From CAZYSK01 sp964649415 (GTDB taxonomy: Bacteria; Chloroflexota; Anaerolineae; B4-G1), in NCBI GenBank assembly GCA_964649415.1, contig CAZYSK010000015.1, positions 36,667 to 100,666 on the forward strand: a stretch of 64,000 bases of DNA, written 5' to 3'. The notes beneath the pieces are model-generated. The model was not told the origin of the DNA, ran no database searches, and worked only from the letters and a program-made list of their open reading frames with translations. A program made the translations under genes and the position numbers. Of the stretch, positions 1 through 8,868 are shown piece by piece. Positions within the stretch are counted from its first letter, which is position 1; the number at the start of each line of letters is the position of its first letter.

Positions 1-1
1 G

Positions 2-1096
2 ATATGCGCTACCGAGGACCCCGATCGCGCGTATTGGCCCAGCTCTCCCTCTTCCAACACGCCTTTCGAGAAGCCCAACGGCGTCGAGGCCGGGGACACC
101 CACAACTGGATGGTGTGGCACGGTGGGCTGCCGTTCACCGGCTACCGCGAGCACGACTCCCGCTTCGTGAGCGAGTTCGGGTTCCAGTCCCTTCCCCCGT
201 TGGACACAATCCGCACCTATGCCGATGAGTCTGAGTGGAACATGACATCGTATATCATGGAGCATCACCAGCGGAACGCGGCGGGCAACGGCAAGATCAT
301 CACGTATATGACCGACCACTTTCGGCTGCCCGAGGACTTCGAATCACTCGTCTACCTGACACAGGTGCTGCAGGCCGAGTGCGTACGCACCGGGGTGGAG
401 TATTGGCGATGCAACCGCCATCGCAACAGCGGCACGCTCTACTGGCAACTAAACGACTGCTGGCCTGTGGCCTCGTGGGCGAGCCTGGATTACTTCGGGC
501 GTTGGAAGGCCCTCCACTACGCCGCCCGGCGCTTCTACGCCCCGGTCTTGCTCTCGGCGGAGGATTACGGACCGGAAGTAGTGCTTCACGTGACAAGCGA
601 CCTCACCGACGAGTGGGAGGGAAACGTCCGCTGGTCGTTGGAGACACTGGCGGGCGAGGTATTGGAGCACTCCGACAAGGTTGTCACAGTGCCCCCGGTC
701 AGCTCGAAGTGCGCCTACACGCTGGACTTCTCCCACCAGCTCAGCGCGGACAAGCGGCGCGAGACCGTGCTGGTGTACGAGCTGTGGCAGGGCGACGAGC
801 GGATCAGCATGGGGCTGGTGCCCTTCGTGCGGACCAAGCACCTCAAATTGGCCGATCCCGAGCTGCACTACACGGTCACGGAGACGGATGGAGGCATCGA
901 AGTCCAGGTCACATCACAACGACTGGCCCGCTTCGTCTGGCTGGAGCTGGCAGGCAACGATGCCCTGTTCAGCGACAACTACTTCGACCTGCCGGCAGGC
1001 AGGACGGCCACGGTGACGTTCGCCGCCCCCGATGGGTGGACCGCGGAACAAGTGCGCGAGGCACTGCGCGTGCGGAGCCTGGTGGATTCGTTCTGA
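2..1096 (+). CDS. beta-mannosidase-like glycoside hydrolase family 2, C-terminal part (5' truncated)
   Basis: The frame is already open at the left edge, so the gene starts outside the window and 364 residues of the C-terminal part remain. GH2 beta-mannosidases remove beta-linked mannose from the non-reducing ends of mannan and glycan oligomers. The early segment DPDRAYWPSSPSS and the SEFGFQS motif, whose Glu matches the GH2 nucleophile, are typical, as is GTLYWQLNDCWPVASWASLD further on. The last 180 residues form a beta-rich tail like the Ig-like C-terminal domains of the family. The in-frame ATG at 110 lies inside the catalytic domain and is not the start. The gene converges on the HlyD gene, with only 22 bp between them and no clear terminator. 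Confidence 0.9.
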   Translation: MCATEDPDRAYWPSSPSSNTPFEKPNGVEAGDTHNWMVWHGGLPFTGYREHDSRFVSEFGFQSLPPLDTIRTYADESEWNMTSYIMEHHQRNAAGNGKIITYMTDHFRLPEDFESLVYLTQVLQAECVRTGVEYWRCNRHRNSGTLYWQLNDCWPVASWASLDYFGRWKALHYAARRFYAPVLLSAEDYGPEVVLHVTSDLTDEWEGNVRWSLETLAGEVLEHSDKVVTVPPVSSKCAYTLDFSHQLSADKRRETVLVYELWQGDERISMGLVPFVRTKHLKLADPELHYTVTETDGGIEVQVTSQRLARFVWLELAGNDALFSDNYFDLPAGRTATVTFAAPDGWTAEQVREALRVRSLVDSF

Positions 1097-1118
1097 GTAT
1101 CAGATTGCCAAAGCGAAG

Positions 1119-2384
1119 CTAGGGCCGGATCGTCGCGTCGGCCGGCATACCCGGCTTGAGCAGGTGGTCGGGGTTAGGAACGGTCACCTTGACAGCGAAG
1201 ACCAGGTTGACGCGCTCCTCCTGCGTCTGCACGTTGCGTGGAGTGAACTCCGCTTCGCCCGCAATGCTGCTTAGGTCCCCCACGAACACACGGCCTGGGA
1301 AGGAGTCCACTTGCACCTCCACCTCCTGGCCCAGCCGCACCTGCCCAATACGGTTCTCGGGAATGTAGATCACCAACGTCACGTCGTCCAGGTTGGCAAT
1401 GGTCAAGAGCGGCATGCCGGCTGTAGCCGTCTCCCCAGCCTGCCCGCTGCGACTGGTGACGATACCGTCCATAGGAGCGGTCAGGGTGAGCTGGCTAATC
1501 TGCGCGTCAACCAGCCCCACCGCGGCCTGCGCCTGCCGCACCTGCGCCTCGGCCATCGCGACCTGCTCCCCGGTCGGACCGGCCTCCAGCTCGTCCAGTG
1601 CTGCCTGCGCGGCGAGCACCCGCGCCTCAGCCAGTTGGTGCTGCGTCTCAGCGCCGTGGAGCTCGGCCTCCAGTGCAAGTGGATTGGCGCGCTTAGCACG
1701 GAGCAAGCTCAAGTAGTTCTGGGCGCCCGCAAGCTCAGCCTGCGCCTGGACCACTGCCGCCTGAGCGGCCTCCCACTGGAGATTCCAGGAACGCTCTACG
1801 TCCCCGCCCTGGTCAGCATATACGTTACGCTTGAGTTCTACCTCCGCGAAGTTCGCCTCCGCCAGCTCGACGTTCTGCTCGCCCAGTTGCACCTGGGTGC
1901 GAGCAGCGCTAATCTGGGCATCGAGCGAGATCGGCTTGCTGATGGCATCTCGAGCGTTGATCACGGCCTGGACCGCCCCATCCTTCTCCGCGTTGGCCTG
2001 GGACACAGCAGCCCGGGCAGCAGCGATTTCCTCGGGATGCACACCAGCCAACACGCGGTCCAGGTTTGCGCGGGCCACAGCCAGGCCGGCCTCGGCCTGC
2101 AGCCGCTGGCTCTGGAGCACAGCGTCGTCCAGTCGTACCAACACGCCGCCAGCCTGCACATCGTCCCCGCGACCCACGAGCATCTCGGCAATGCGGCCCG
2201 AGGTCTCGGACACCACCGCCACCTCTTCGCCCTCGATGAAGCCGGAGGCAACGATGGAACTATCCGTTTGAGCGCTGGTACAGCCCACTATCAAGACCAC
2301 AAGTCCCACAAGCGCCAGACGTCCAACCCGGAGTTTGGAGTTTGAGATTTGGGGTTTGGGATTTGGGATTTGGTTTTTTTCCAC
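1119..2384 (-). CDS. HlyD/RND-type periplasmic adaptor, probable lipoprotein
   Basis: 421 residues. A membrane fusion protein that would link an inner-membrane ABC-2 exporter to the cell exterior. A hydrophobic stretch ending in LIVGC looks like a lipobox. It is followed by a lipoyl-like half (VSETSGRIAEMLVGRGDDV), a long Ala/Gln-rich coiled-coil hairpin (about residues 95-285), the second lipoyl half (APMDGIVTSRSGQAGE) and a beta-barrel region. The GTG start lies 1 bp past the upstream adaptor stop, with GAGGAG before it, so translation is probably coupled. The first 20 codons run through a 7-bp repeat (2331-2373), so the N-terminus before the signal segment is probably repeat-derived. Last gene of the TetR-led operon. 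Confidence 0.88.
   Translation of the reverse strand: MEKNQIPNPKPQISNSKLRVGRLALVGLVVLIVGCTSAQTDSSIVASGFIEGEEVAVVSETSGRIAEMLVGRGDDVQAGGVLVRLDDAVLQSQRLQAEAGLAVARANLDRVLAGVHPEEIAAARAAVSQANAEKDGAVQAVINARDAISKPISLDAQISAARTQVQLGEQNVELAEANFAEVELKRNVYADQGGDVERSWNLQWEAAQAAVVQAQAELAGAQNYLSLLRAKRANPLALEAELHGAETQHQLAEARVLAAQAALDELEAGPTGEQVAMAEAQVRQAQAAVGLVDAQISQLTLTAPMDGIVTSRSGQAGETATAGMPLLTIANLDDVTLVIYIPENRIGQVRLGQEVEVQVDSFPGRVFVGDLSSIAGEAEFTPRNVQTQEERVNLVFAVKVTVPNPDHLLKPGMPADATIRP
2331..2373. repeat. degenerate 7-bp tandem repeat (TTTGGGA-like)
   Basis: About six heptamers of the form TTTGGRR or TTTGAGA, read on the plus strand. The array lies inside the N-terminal codons of the HlyD-like gene at 1119-2384 and encodes the Pro/Asn/Lys/Gln-rich segment ahead of the lipoprotein signal. 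Confidence 0.85.
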
Positions 2385-2385
2385 G

Positions 2386-3747
2386 CTACTGCTCCTCGGT
2401 GATGATCACGGCATCGGCGGGCAGGCCCGGCTTGAGCGCATGGTCGGCGTTAGGTATCTCCACGTCTACCGCGAAAACCATGTTCACCCGCTCCTCCTGC
2501 GTCTGCACGTTACGCGGCGTGAACTCCGCCTCGTGAGCGATAGCTGTCACGGTTCCCATGAACCGCCGGTCCGGGAAACTGTCCACACGCACCTCCACGG
2601 CCTGGCCGATTTGCACGTGCCCCAGACGATCCTCCGGCACATACACCGTGAGCGTCACCTTGTCCAGGTCGCCCAGCGTGAGCAGGGTGGCCCCCGGCGC
2701 TGCCAGCTCTCCGCGGTGAATACTGCGCTCCAAGACCAACCCACCGACCGGTGCTGCGATCGTCAGCTTGTCGCGCAACACCAGCAGCGCGTCAATGGCC
2801 GCCTGCGCCTGCTCCACCTGCGCCTCAACGGCAGCGATCTCCTCCGCCGTGGCCCCTGCCCGGAGCCCGTTGAGTTGGGCACGTGCCATCTCTACCCCAG
2901 CCTCGGCCACGTGGTATTGTGCCTCGGCCGCATGCAGTCGGGCGTTCAGTTCCTGGGGCTCGCTCCGCATGGCATATAGGTCGTTCAGAGCAGCGCGTGC
3001 ACCATTCAGTCCGGCCTGTGCCGTGTTGACACCGACCCACGCCTTCCAGTAGGCACTGGGGATGAGATGGAAATCCAACTGCAAGCCCGGCAGCGATGGG
3101 CGCATAGACACGGGGATCTCTTTCAGCTTCTCCTCCGCGTCCGCCATTGCTTCCTTTGCCTCCCAGTAGTTGTCATAGGCAATCTCAGCCGCATCCTTCA
3201 GCTTGGTGGCCTGAGTCAAGGCAGCCTCAGCGGCGGCCACCTGCGCCTTTGCCTGTGCAATCTGGGCATCCAACTCCTGGGGGTTGTCGCGGATGGCAAC
3301 GGTGTCTTGCCAGGCCTGATACGCCCCATCCCGGGCGGCCTCTGCCTGAGCCACGGCTGCCTCGGCCTGACGAATCTGCTGTGGGCGCGCTCCTGCCTGT
3401 GCCTGATCCAGGCTCGCTTGGGCCACTTCCAGACCGGCCTGGGCAGCCTCGATCTGAGCATCCAGCAGCAGGCCATCCAGGCTCACCAGCACCTGCCCGG
3501 CCTCGACCTCGTCGCCCTCGTCCACCAGTAGTTCAACGACGCGCCCTCCCAGCTCCGGAGCGACGGCGATCTCCTCGGCCTCGATGAAGCCGGAGGCCAT
3601 CAGATCGCTGGTCTCCTGGCTACCCGCGCCCAACTGCTCCGACACCTGGTGCCGTGCGTCCGGGCTGACGGCCAAGACGATGCCGCCGGCCACCAAGAAG
3701 ACGAGCACGACAGCCACGGCGATCAGAGCAACTCGCTTACGTTTCAT
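2386..3747 (-). CDS. HlyD/RND-type periplasmic adaptor, membrane anchored
   Basis: 453 residues. Same family as the next gene downstream, with which it shares the C-terminal region around EFTPRNVQTQEERVN, so the two are paralogs. An N-terminal membrane anchor (about residues 7-27, VALIAVAVVLVFLVAGGIVL) is followed by a lipoyl half (APELGGRVVELLVDEGDEV), a very long Ala/Gln-rich coiled coil (about 100-320), the second lipoyl half (AAPVGGLVLERSIHRGE) and the beta-barrel. No lipobox is seen, unlike its neighbour. It starts 6 bp after the ATPase stop. Two adaptors in one operon suggest either heteromeric assembly or two alternative exporters. Confidence 0.9.
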   Translation of the reverse strand: MKRKRVALIAVAVVLVFLVAGGIVLAVSPDARHQVSEQLGAGSQETSDLMASGFIEAEEIAVAPELGGRVVELLVDEGDEVEAGQVLVSLDGLLLDAQIEAAQAGLEVAQASLDQAQAGARPQQIRQAEAAVAQAEAARDGAYQAWQDTVAIRDNPQELDAQIAQAKAQVAAAEAALTQATKLKDAAEIAYDNYWEAKEAMADAEEKLKEIPVSMRPSLPGLQLDFHLIPSAYWKAWVGVNTAQAGLNGARAALNDLYAMRSEPQELNARLHAAEAQYHVAEAGVEMARAQLNGLRAGATAEEIAAVEAQVEQAQAAIDALLVLRDKLTIAAPVGGLVLERSIHRGELAAPGATLLTLGDLDKVTLTVYVPEDRLGHVQIGQAVEVRVDSFPDRRFMGTVTAIAHEAEFTPRNVQTQEERVNMVFAVDVEIPNADHALKPGLPADAVIITEEQ

Positions 3748-3753
3748 AGGTGT

Positions 3754-4692
3754 TCACTCCTGCTTTCTATGGTTTCGCACGCTAGAGATGAAGACGTCCT
3801 CCAGGGACGGGGCAATGAGGTCCATCGTGTGCACCTCGACGCCGGCCTCGGCCAAGGCCTGCCCGATCCGGGGCTTCAGCTCCGCGACCCCATCGGCCAC
3901 GACGTGTACCAGCGCGCCATACAGCGCCACCTCCTCGAACCCACCCATGTCGCGCAGTATGCCGATGGACACGTCGGGTTGGGCACAGTCGATCTCCAGG
4001 ACCTGTCCCCGCATCTTCTCCAGCTTGATCTCCTCCGGCGCGCCCTGAGCGATGATGCGCCCGGCGTGGATGAAGGCCAGGTCCTGGCAGTGCTCTGCCT
4101 CGTCCATGTAGTGGGTGGTGACGAAGATCGTCGTACCACCCTCCGCCAGTTCGTATAGCAGGTCCCAAAAGGCACGCCGGGAGATGGGATCCACGCCGGC
4201 GGTCGGCTCATCCAGGAAGAGCATCTCCGGCTCGTGAAGGATCGCCGCCCCCAGAGCCAGGCGCTGCTTCCATCCACCGGAGAGATTGCGCGTCAACTCC
4301 CGCTCTCGCCCCTCCAGCCCCGCCATCTCGATCACGAACCGCTTGCGCTGCCGCAACCGCTCCCCGCGCACGCCATAGGTACGCCCGTAGAAGTCCAGGT
4401 TCTCGCCTGCGGTCAAGTCCTGGTACAGGCTGAAGCGCTGGGACATGTAGCCAATGCGCTTGCGAATCTCCTCCGGGCGGCGCACGATATCGTATCCCAG
4501 CACGGACGCCCGCCCCCCTGTGGGCCGCAACAGGCCCAGCAGCATGCGGATCGTCGTCGTCTTGCCGGCCCCGTTGGGCCCCAGGAAACCGAAGATCTCC
4601 CCATTCTGAATGTGGAAGGTGACCCCATCCACAGCGGTGAAATCGCCAAACGTCTTTGATAGGTTCTCTACATCGACAGCATAATCACCCAT
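3754..4692 (-). CDS. ABC transporter ATP-binding protein (ABC-2 type exporter)
   Basis: 312 residues from the ATG at 4692; a TTG at 4701 is possible but has no better ribosome site. It energises the ABC-2 permeases encoded upstream in the same operon. Visible motifs are Walker A GPNGAGKTTT (about residue 38), signature LSGGWKQRLALG, Walker B MLFLDEPTAGVDP and the switch His in VTTHYMDEAEHC. A C-terminal domain of about 80 residues (GGFEEVALYGALVHVVAD) resembles the regulatory tail of DrrA/YhiH-type ATPases. Stop-to-start distance to the HlyD gene is 6 bp. Confidence 0.93.
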   Translation of the reverse strand: MGDYAVDVENLSKTFGDFTAVDGVTFHIQNGEIFGFLGPNGAGKTTTIRMLLGLLRPTGGRASVLGYDIVRRPEEIRKRIGYMSQRFSLYQDLTAGENLDFYGRTYGVRGERLRQRKRFVIEMAGLEGRERELTRNLSGGWKQRLALGAAILHEPEMLFLDEPTAGVDPISRRAFWDLLYELAEGGTTIFVTTHYMDEAEHCQDLAFIHAGRIIAQGAPEEIKLEKMRGQVLEIDCAQPDVSIGILRDMGGFEEVALYGALVHVVADGVAELKPRIGQALAEAGVEVHTMDLIAPSLEDVFISSVRNHRKQE

Positions 4693-4751
4693 AGGTTTCA
4701 ACTCTCACGGAATACACGATACGCAACCCGCAACACGGCATTCGCAATCCT

Positions 4752-5708
4752 TCACGTGTTGCGTGTTGCGTGTTGCGTCAGCCGCTTGCGGATAAGCGAG
4801 ATGAATGCCTCCTCCATCCGCGGCCGGGTCTGGCGCAGCCCCACGACGGCGATGTCCGCCTGGGCAAGCGCGCTCTGGACGCCGGGCGCGCGCAACCCGG
4901 CGTCGTCCACGAAGACGTGCAGCAGGTCGCCGTAGGTCTGTACCTCCAACACGCCAGGCAACCCTTGGATCACACGCCCCGCGTCTCGCAGCCGGTCGGG
5001 GCGAAGCTCCAGCAGATCTCCCTTGACCAGCCCCTTGATCCGCTCCGGCGTGTCGCACACGATGACACTGCCCTCGAACATCAGCGCCACACGGGAGCAA
5101 CGCTCGGCCTCATCCATGTACGGCGTGCTGACGAACAGCGTCACGCCTTGCAGGTGAAGCTCTGTCAAGATGTCCCAGAACTCCCGCCGGGAGACAGGGT
5201 CCACACCGGTCGTCGGCTCGTCTAGGAAGATGATGTCCGGCTGGTGAATCAACGTGCAGGCCAGCGCCAACTTCTTCTGCATCCCGCCCGACAGGTGCGC
5301 CGCCCGCCGCCCCTTGAACTCGGTCAGTCGGGCGAACTCCAGCAGGCGCTCAATGCGCTCCGCGCGCTCCACCCGCCCCACCTCAAAGATGTCGGCGAAG
5401 AACACCAGGTTCTCGAGCACCGTCAGGTCGCCGTAGAGCGAGAACTGCTGGGCCATATACCCAATGCGCTTCTTGATCTCCTCGGGCTCCTTGACCGTAT
5501 CGAAACCAGCCACGCGGGCGCTGCCCTCGGTGGGGTCCATTATGGCGCACAGCATGCGGATGGTGGTTGTCTTGCCCGCGCCATCCGGCCCCAGGAGACC
5601 GAAGATCTCGCCATGCCGGACCTCCAGATCCAGGTGGTCGACGGCTACGAGCTTGCGGAATCTCCGCGTCAGATTTTCGGTTCTTATAGCCATACGGTTC
5701 TCATTCAT
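4752..5708 (-). CDS. ABC transporter ATP-binding protein (ABC-2 type exporter)
   Basis: 318 residues from the ATG at 5708, 19 bp after the permease stop. An ATG at 5693 is also possible; longer versions run into the permease gene. Walker A is LLGPDGAGKTTT, with Asp replacing the usual Asn. The signature is LSGGMQKKLALA and Walker B is IIFLDEPTTGVDP. The switch region reads VSTPYMDEAERC, so a Pro stands where the catalytic His is expected (the neighbouring ATPase has TTHYMDEAEHC). This suggests asymmetric ATP sites if the two ATPases pair. The last codons (TQHATRNT) are written by a 7-bp tandem repeat, so the tail is probably not ancestral. Confidence 0.92.
   Translation of the reverse strand: MNENRMAIRTENLTRRFRKLVAVDHLDLEVRHGEIFGLLGPDGAGKTTTIRMLCAIMDPTEGSARVAGFDTVKEPEEIKKRIGYMAQQFSLYGDLTVLENLVFFADIFEVGRVERAERIERLLEFARLTEFKGRRAAHLSGGMQKKLALACTLIHQPDIIFLDEPTTGVDPVSRREFWDILTELHLQGVTLFVSTPYMDEAERCSRVALMFEGSVIVCDTPERIKGLVKGDLLELRPDRLRDAGRVIQGLPGVLEVQTYGDLLHVFVDDAGLRAPGVQSALAQADIAVVGLRQTRPRMEEAFISLIRKRLTQHATRNT
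4755..4778. repeat. 7-bp tandem repeat (CGTGTTG), 3.4 copies
   Basis: Three exact CGTGTTG heptamers plus CGT. It covers the last codons of the ATPase gene at 4752-5708, whose stop lies directly beyond it. Degenerate copies continue into the gap before the next ATPase. Confidence 0.85.
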
Positions 5709-5727
5709 CGCATTCAACTGTTTGACG

Positions 5728-6870
5728 TCAATCCAGCCTCTTCTGCAAGCGAGCGGCGGCCAATCCGTACAGCACGACGCCCAAAATCGCCAGGGCAATG
5801 ATCTGTGGCCACAGGTCCGCCAGCGTCGATCCTCTCAACATAACGTATCGCGTGATGGCGGAGAAATGCGTGCTCGGCATCAACTGCGCCGCCGCCTGAA
5901 CAGCACCCGGCATGTTCTCCACGGGCAGGATCTGGCCGGAGAGTATGCTCTCCAGCATCAGCCAGAAGATCGAGGCAATGAAAGCCTGCCCCTGGGTTCT
6001 AACCACGGCCGAGATAACCAGTCCCCAGCCCATCTCCACACAGATGAAAAACGCTCCTAGAATCAACAGCAGCCCCAGAGACCCTCGCAGCGGCACCCGG
6101 AGGTAGAGGGTGGCAACGGCCAAAGCCTCCAGGAACCCCAGGAACGCGATCATCGCGGCCAGCGCAGCCTTGCCCGCGATCAGCTCAATCGAGCGGAGCG
6201 GGGTCACGAAGAGTTGCTCCAGCGTGCCGCGCTCGCGCTCCCGGACGATGGCGACCGCGGGCAGCAGCGTGGCCAGCCAGGCGACTGCGGCCGCCATCTC
6301 GGCTGGCACCTGGAAGTCTTCCTTGCGCAGATCCTCGTTGAACCAGATGCGGGAGCGCGGATCCACCAGCTCGACCTGCCCCACGGAGACGGACAGCGTC
6401 GCCCCAAGGCTGGACCCCGTCCCACCTGCCAGCCGCCGGGCATAGACGTAGGAAGCGCCCTCCAGGTAGGCCCCACTAATCATAGCCGTCAGGGCCTCGG
6501 TGCCGTCCTGCAAGGCCTGGACCGTCGTGCCGCGCCCACCGATCAGGTCGGCGCCGAAATCCGGCGGGATGACCAGGCCGACTTTCACCGTTCCCTCCAT
6601 CAGCAATCGCTCCAGTTCCTCCTGACTGCCGACGTAGACGTCAGGGGCAAAGAGGTGTGAACCGCGCAACATCCCCACCAGTTCACGGCTATGCCGGCTC
6701 CCATCCTGGTCATAGACGGCCGTGGGTATGTGCATGATCTCCGCCGAGACGGCCTCCGCCACACCAAACATGTCCAAGGCAGGAAACACCAGGAGAAAGG
6801 CCAACAGCAGCTTGTAGCGCCAGAACTGAAGTGCCTCTTTCCAGACTAGGTTGAGAACGCGCGTGCTCAT
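5728..6870 (-). CDS. ABC-2 type transporter permease
   Basis: 380 residues. The start at 6870 is chosen because GGAGAGGG stands 5-12 bp before this ATG and because it aligns with the paralog at 8869-10002 (MSTRVLNLVWKEALQF against MLYRIANMVWKESVQF). The layout is that of ABC2_membrane_3: one N-terminal membrane helix (about 20-40), an extracytoplasmic domain of about 150 residues with a DQDGSRHSRELV segment, then five or six helices starting near residue 180 with the conserved RERERGTLEQLFVTPLRSIELI loop. It follows another permease by 13 bp; the two probably form a heterodimer. Confidence 0.92.
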   Translation of the reverse strand: MSTRVLNLVWKEALQFWRYKLLLAFLLVFPALDMFGVAEAVSAEIMHIPTAVYDQDGSRHSRELVGMLRGSHLFAPDVYVGSQEELERLLMEGTVKVGLVIPPDFGADLIGGRGTTVQALQDGTEALTAMISGAYLEGASYVYARRLAGGTGSSLGATLSVSVGQVELVDPRSRIWFNEDLRKEDFQVPAEMAAAVAWLATLLPAVAIVRERERGTLEQLFVTPLRSIELIAGKAALAAMIAFLGFLEALAVATLYLRVPLRGSLGLLLILGAFFICVEMGWGLVISAVVRTQGQAFIASIFWLMLESILSGQILPVENMPGAVQAAAQLMPSTHFSAITRYVMLRGSTLADLWPQIIALAILGVVLYGLAAARLQKRLD

Positions 6871-6883
6871 ACGTCCCTCTCCA

Positions 6884-8077
6884 TCAGACTTGACCAGTCC
6901 GTGCTCTATCCCGGCCAAACCGCGGCAGCAGTTTCCTCACCCAGGACTCCACCCCCAGCTTCTTCTTGAAGCGCCACACGGCCAGCCCGCTCAGCGCAAG
7001 CCCAGAACCCAGCAGGTACAAAGCATGGCCCATCAGGGTCTGCATGCCAGCGCCCTTCAGGAAGATGGCGCGCGCGATGATGACATAGTGCGTGACCGGC
7101 CACATCAGCGCTTGCATACGCCCGTCCGAGGTCATCGAGTAGAGTGGCGTGACAAGCCCGGATTGAGTGAGCGGCACCATCATGACCAAGCCACTGACGA
7201 TCAACACCGCCATCTGTGTGCGCAGCATGCTGGCGATGACCAGGCTGACGCCAATGTTGGCCAGCAGGAACAGCGCAGAGAGAACCATCAAGTCGCTCAC
7301 TCTTCCCCGGAACGGCACATCGAAGAGAAAGACCCCAGCAGCAGTGAGGATGAGCGTATCAATCAGCCCGATGAGCAGGTAGGGAATCGCTTTGCCCGCC
7401 ACCAGTTGATAGCGCCGGATCGGCGTGCTGAGCAAGCTCTCCAGGCTGCCCTGCTCCCGCTCCCGCACCAGGGCCAGCCCGGCATACAGCGGGGGGAGCG
7501 ACATCACGAAGCCGATCATCCCCGGCAACAGGGCGTCAAGCTCCCGGTTTTCCGGGTTGTAGAGCGTTCGGACCCGAAACTCCAGGGACGCCGCAACTTC
7601 GTCCGGAGCCGCTCCAGAGCGCGCCAGCCACTCCTTCAGCAACTCCACCGAGTGCTCGGTCGAGAGCGCCTCCGCGTGGCCTGCGATCTGCGTGGCGATG
7701 CTGGGTTCCGTACCATCGGCGATAATCTGCACCGGAGCGCCTTGGCCCCGTTGCAGCGCCTCGGCGAAGCCTGCCCGCACGATGACCGCGCCTCTGACCC
7801 GGTCCGCGCGAAGCCACTCACGGGCCTCCGCGCTACTGCGTGCCCAATGGGCTACTTCGAAGAATTCCTCGTTGACGAAGCGCTGCAGGTAGGCCCGCGA
7901 GTGCGCCGTGAGATCGCCGTCATAGACAACAATGGGAATGTGCTCAATGTCGGCAGACACCGCATAGGAGATCAGGATCAGCAACAACACAGTGCCCAAG
8001 AAGACACCCCCCAGCACGTAGGGATCACGCATCACGTGGCGGAACTCCTTGCGCAGGACAGCGAGAAAACCGGTCAT
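6884..8077 (-). CDS. ABC-2 type transporter permease
   Basis: 397 residues from the ATG at 8077, which overlaps the TetR stop as ATGA, so translation is coupled. It has an N-terminal helix after LRKEFRHVMRDPYVLGG, a soluble domain of about 150 residues (VYDGDLTAHSRAYLQRF), the VREREQGSLESLLSTPIRRYQLV loop and about five more helices ending in WRFKKKLG. It pairs by layout with the permease at 10015-11145 (LRKEF...MRDP N-terminus). First transport gene of the TetR-led operon: regulator, two permeases, two ATPases, two adaptors. Confidence 0.92.
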   Translation of the reverse strand: MTGFLAVLRKEFRHVMRDPYVLGGVFLGTVLLLILISYAVSADIEHIPIVVYDGDLTAHSRAYLQRFVNEEFFEVAHWARSSAEAREWLRADRVRGAVIVRAGFAEALQRGQGAPVQIIADGTEPSIATQIAGHAEALSTEHSVELLKEWLARSGAAPDEVAASLEFRVRTLYNPENRELDALLPGMIGFVMSLPPLYAGLALVREREQGSLESLLSTPIRRYQLVAGKAIPYLLIGLIDTLILTAAGVFLFDVPFRGRVSDLMVLSALFLLANIGVSLVIASMLRTQMAVLIVSGLVMMVPLTQSGLVTPLYSMTSDGRMQALMWPVTHYVIIARAIFLKGAGMQTLMGHALYLLGSGLALSGLAVWRFKKKLGVESWVRKLLPRFGRDRARTGQV

Positions 8078-8730
8078 TGGTGCGTTTCCTCTTCCCCAGG
8101 TTCCAGAGCGTCGAAGACGAACGCGGTCAATTCCTCTACCAGCTTGCCGCTCTCCCAATCGGACTCGATGACCGGGTCATTGATCAAGAGCAGACCGAGC
8201 AAGCCAAGGTTCATGGCCGAGAAGAAGCGTGAGACCAGCGGCACGTCCACCGCTCGTATCTGCCCCAGCTTGGCGCGAGCCCGGATGTGTTTCTCAAACA
8301 CGTCCATTCCCGGCATCAGAAGCTGGCGGGAATAGCGCTCGGCGAAGTCCCGATTGACTATCATCTCGGAGAGGACAGCCTGGAGCATCGCCTTGTTGCG
8401 CGCGACGAAATCCTGCCGCGCCCGAAGCACTCCCCGGTAGAAGTCACGTAGGTCCTGCTCGAGCCCTCGCTCCAGCAGGTCGGGTGTGATCTGCATCGTC
8501 CGCAGTTCCTTCTCGCCCAGGTGGGTCATGATGCCGATCAGCACATCCTCCTTGCTGTCGAAGTAGTTGTAGATGGTGCCCTCCGAGACGTCGGCAGCCT
8601 CGGCGATCTCCTTCGTGGTCGCCCGGGCGAAGCCCTTCTCGGCAAACACTCTGGCAGCGCCATCGAGGATCTGTTCTTTGCGGGCGGCAGCACGTCGCTC
8701 GCGCCGGGCGGCAGTCTTGTCATCAACCAT
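8074..8730 (-). CDS. TetR/AcrR family transcriptional regulator
   Basis: 218 residues. The N-terminal TetR HTH is clear: ILDGAARVFAEKGFARATTKEIAEAADVSEGTIYNYFDSKEDVL (in parts, about residues 20-62). The C-terminal ligand domain is helical and not assignable to a ligand. ATG at 8730 is preceded by AGGAG. The gene leads the exporter operon, and its promoter overlaps three short inverted repeats (8751-8798), so autorepression with release by the export substrate is a reasonable inference. The HTH is close to that of the regulator at 13324-14061 (ATTKEIA, EGTIYNYFDSK). Confidence 0.94.
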   Translation of the reverse strand: MVDDKTAARRERRAAARKEQILDGAARVFAEKGFARATTKEIAEAADVSEGTIYNYFDSKEDVLIGIMTHLGEKELRTMQITPDLLERGLEQDLRDFYRGVLRARQDFVARNKAMLQAVLSEMIVNRDFAERYSRQLLMPGMDVFEKHIRARAKLGQIRAVDVPLVSRFFSAMNLGLLGLLLINDPVIESDWESGKLVEELTAFVFDALEPGEEETHQ

Positions 8731-8750
8731 GGTACAATCTCCTGTATGAA

Positions 8751-8798
8751 TGACTGCTCACTTTTTAAGTGAGCGCTCATTTTATGAGCACACACTCA
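8751..8798. promoter_or_regulatory. putative TetR operator cluster
   Basis: Three inverted repeats lie between the -10 box and the TetR start: TGACTGCTCA (8751-8760, imperfect), TGAGCGCTCA (8770-8779, perfect) and TGAGCACACACTCA (8785-8798). The half-site TGAG/CTCA recurs upstream of the TetR gene at 13324-14061. Their position just downstream of the start site fits repression. Confidence 0.7.
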
Positions 8799-8826
8799 TT
8801 GTACCACATCCCAGAGCGCGTGTCAA
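8798..8826 (-). promoter_or_regulatory. sigma70-type promoter of the TetR/ABC operon
   Basis: Read on the minus strand: TTGACA at 8821-8826, a 17-bp spacer and TACAAT at 8798-8803. The putative operators begin immediately downstream. Confidence 0.82.
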
Positions 8827-8868
8827 GCCCCTATATCGGTTTTTAAGGTTCAGCCAACAACCAGACGA

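Noticed and set aside
110..1096. ATG 110 as the start of the beta-mannosidase
   Set aside because: The frame is open to the left edge and the upstream codons give conserved catalytic-domain sequence.
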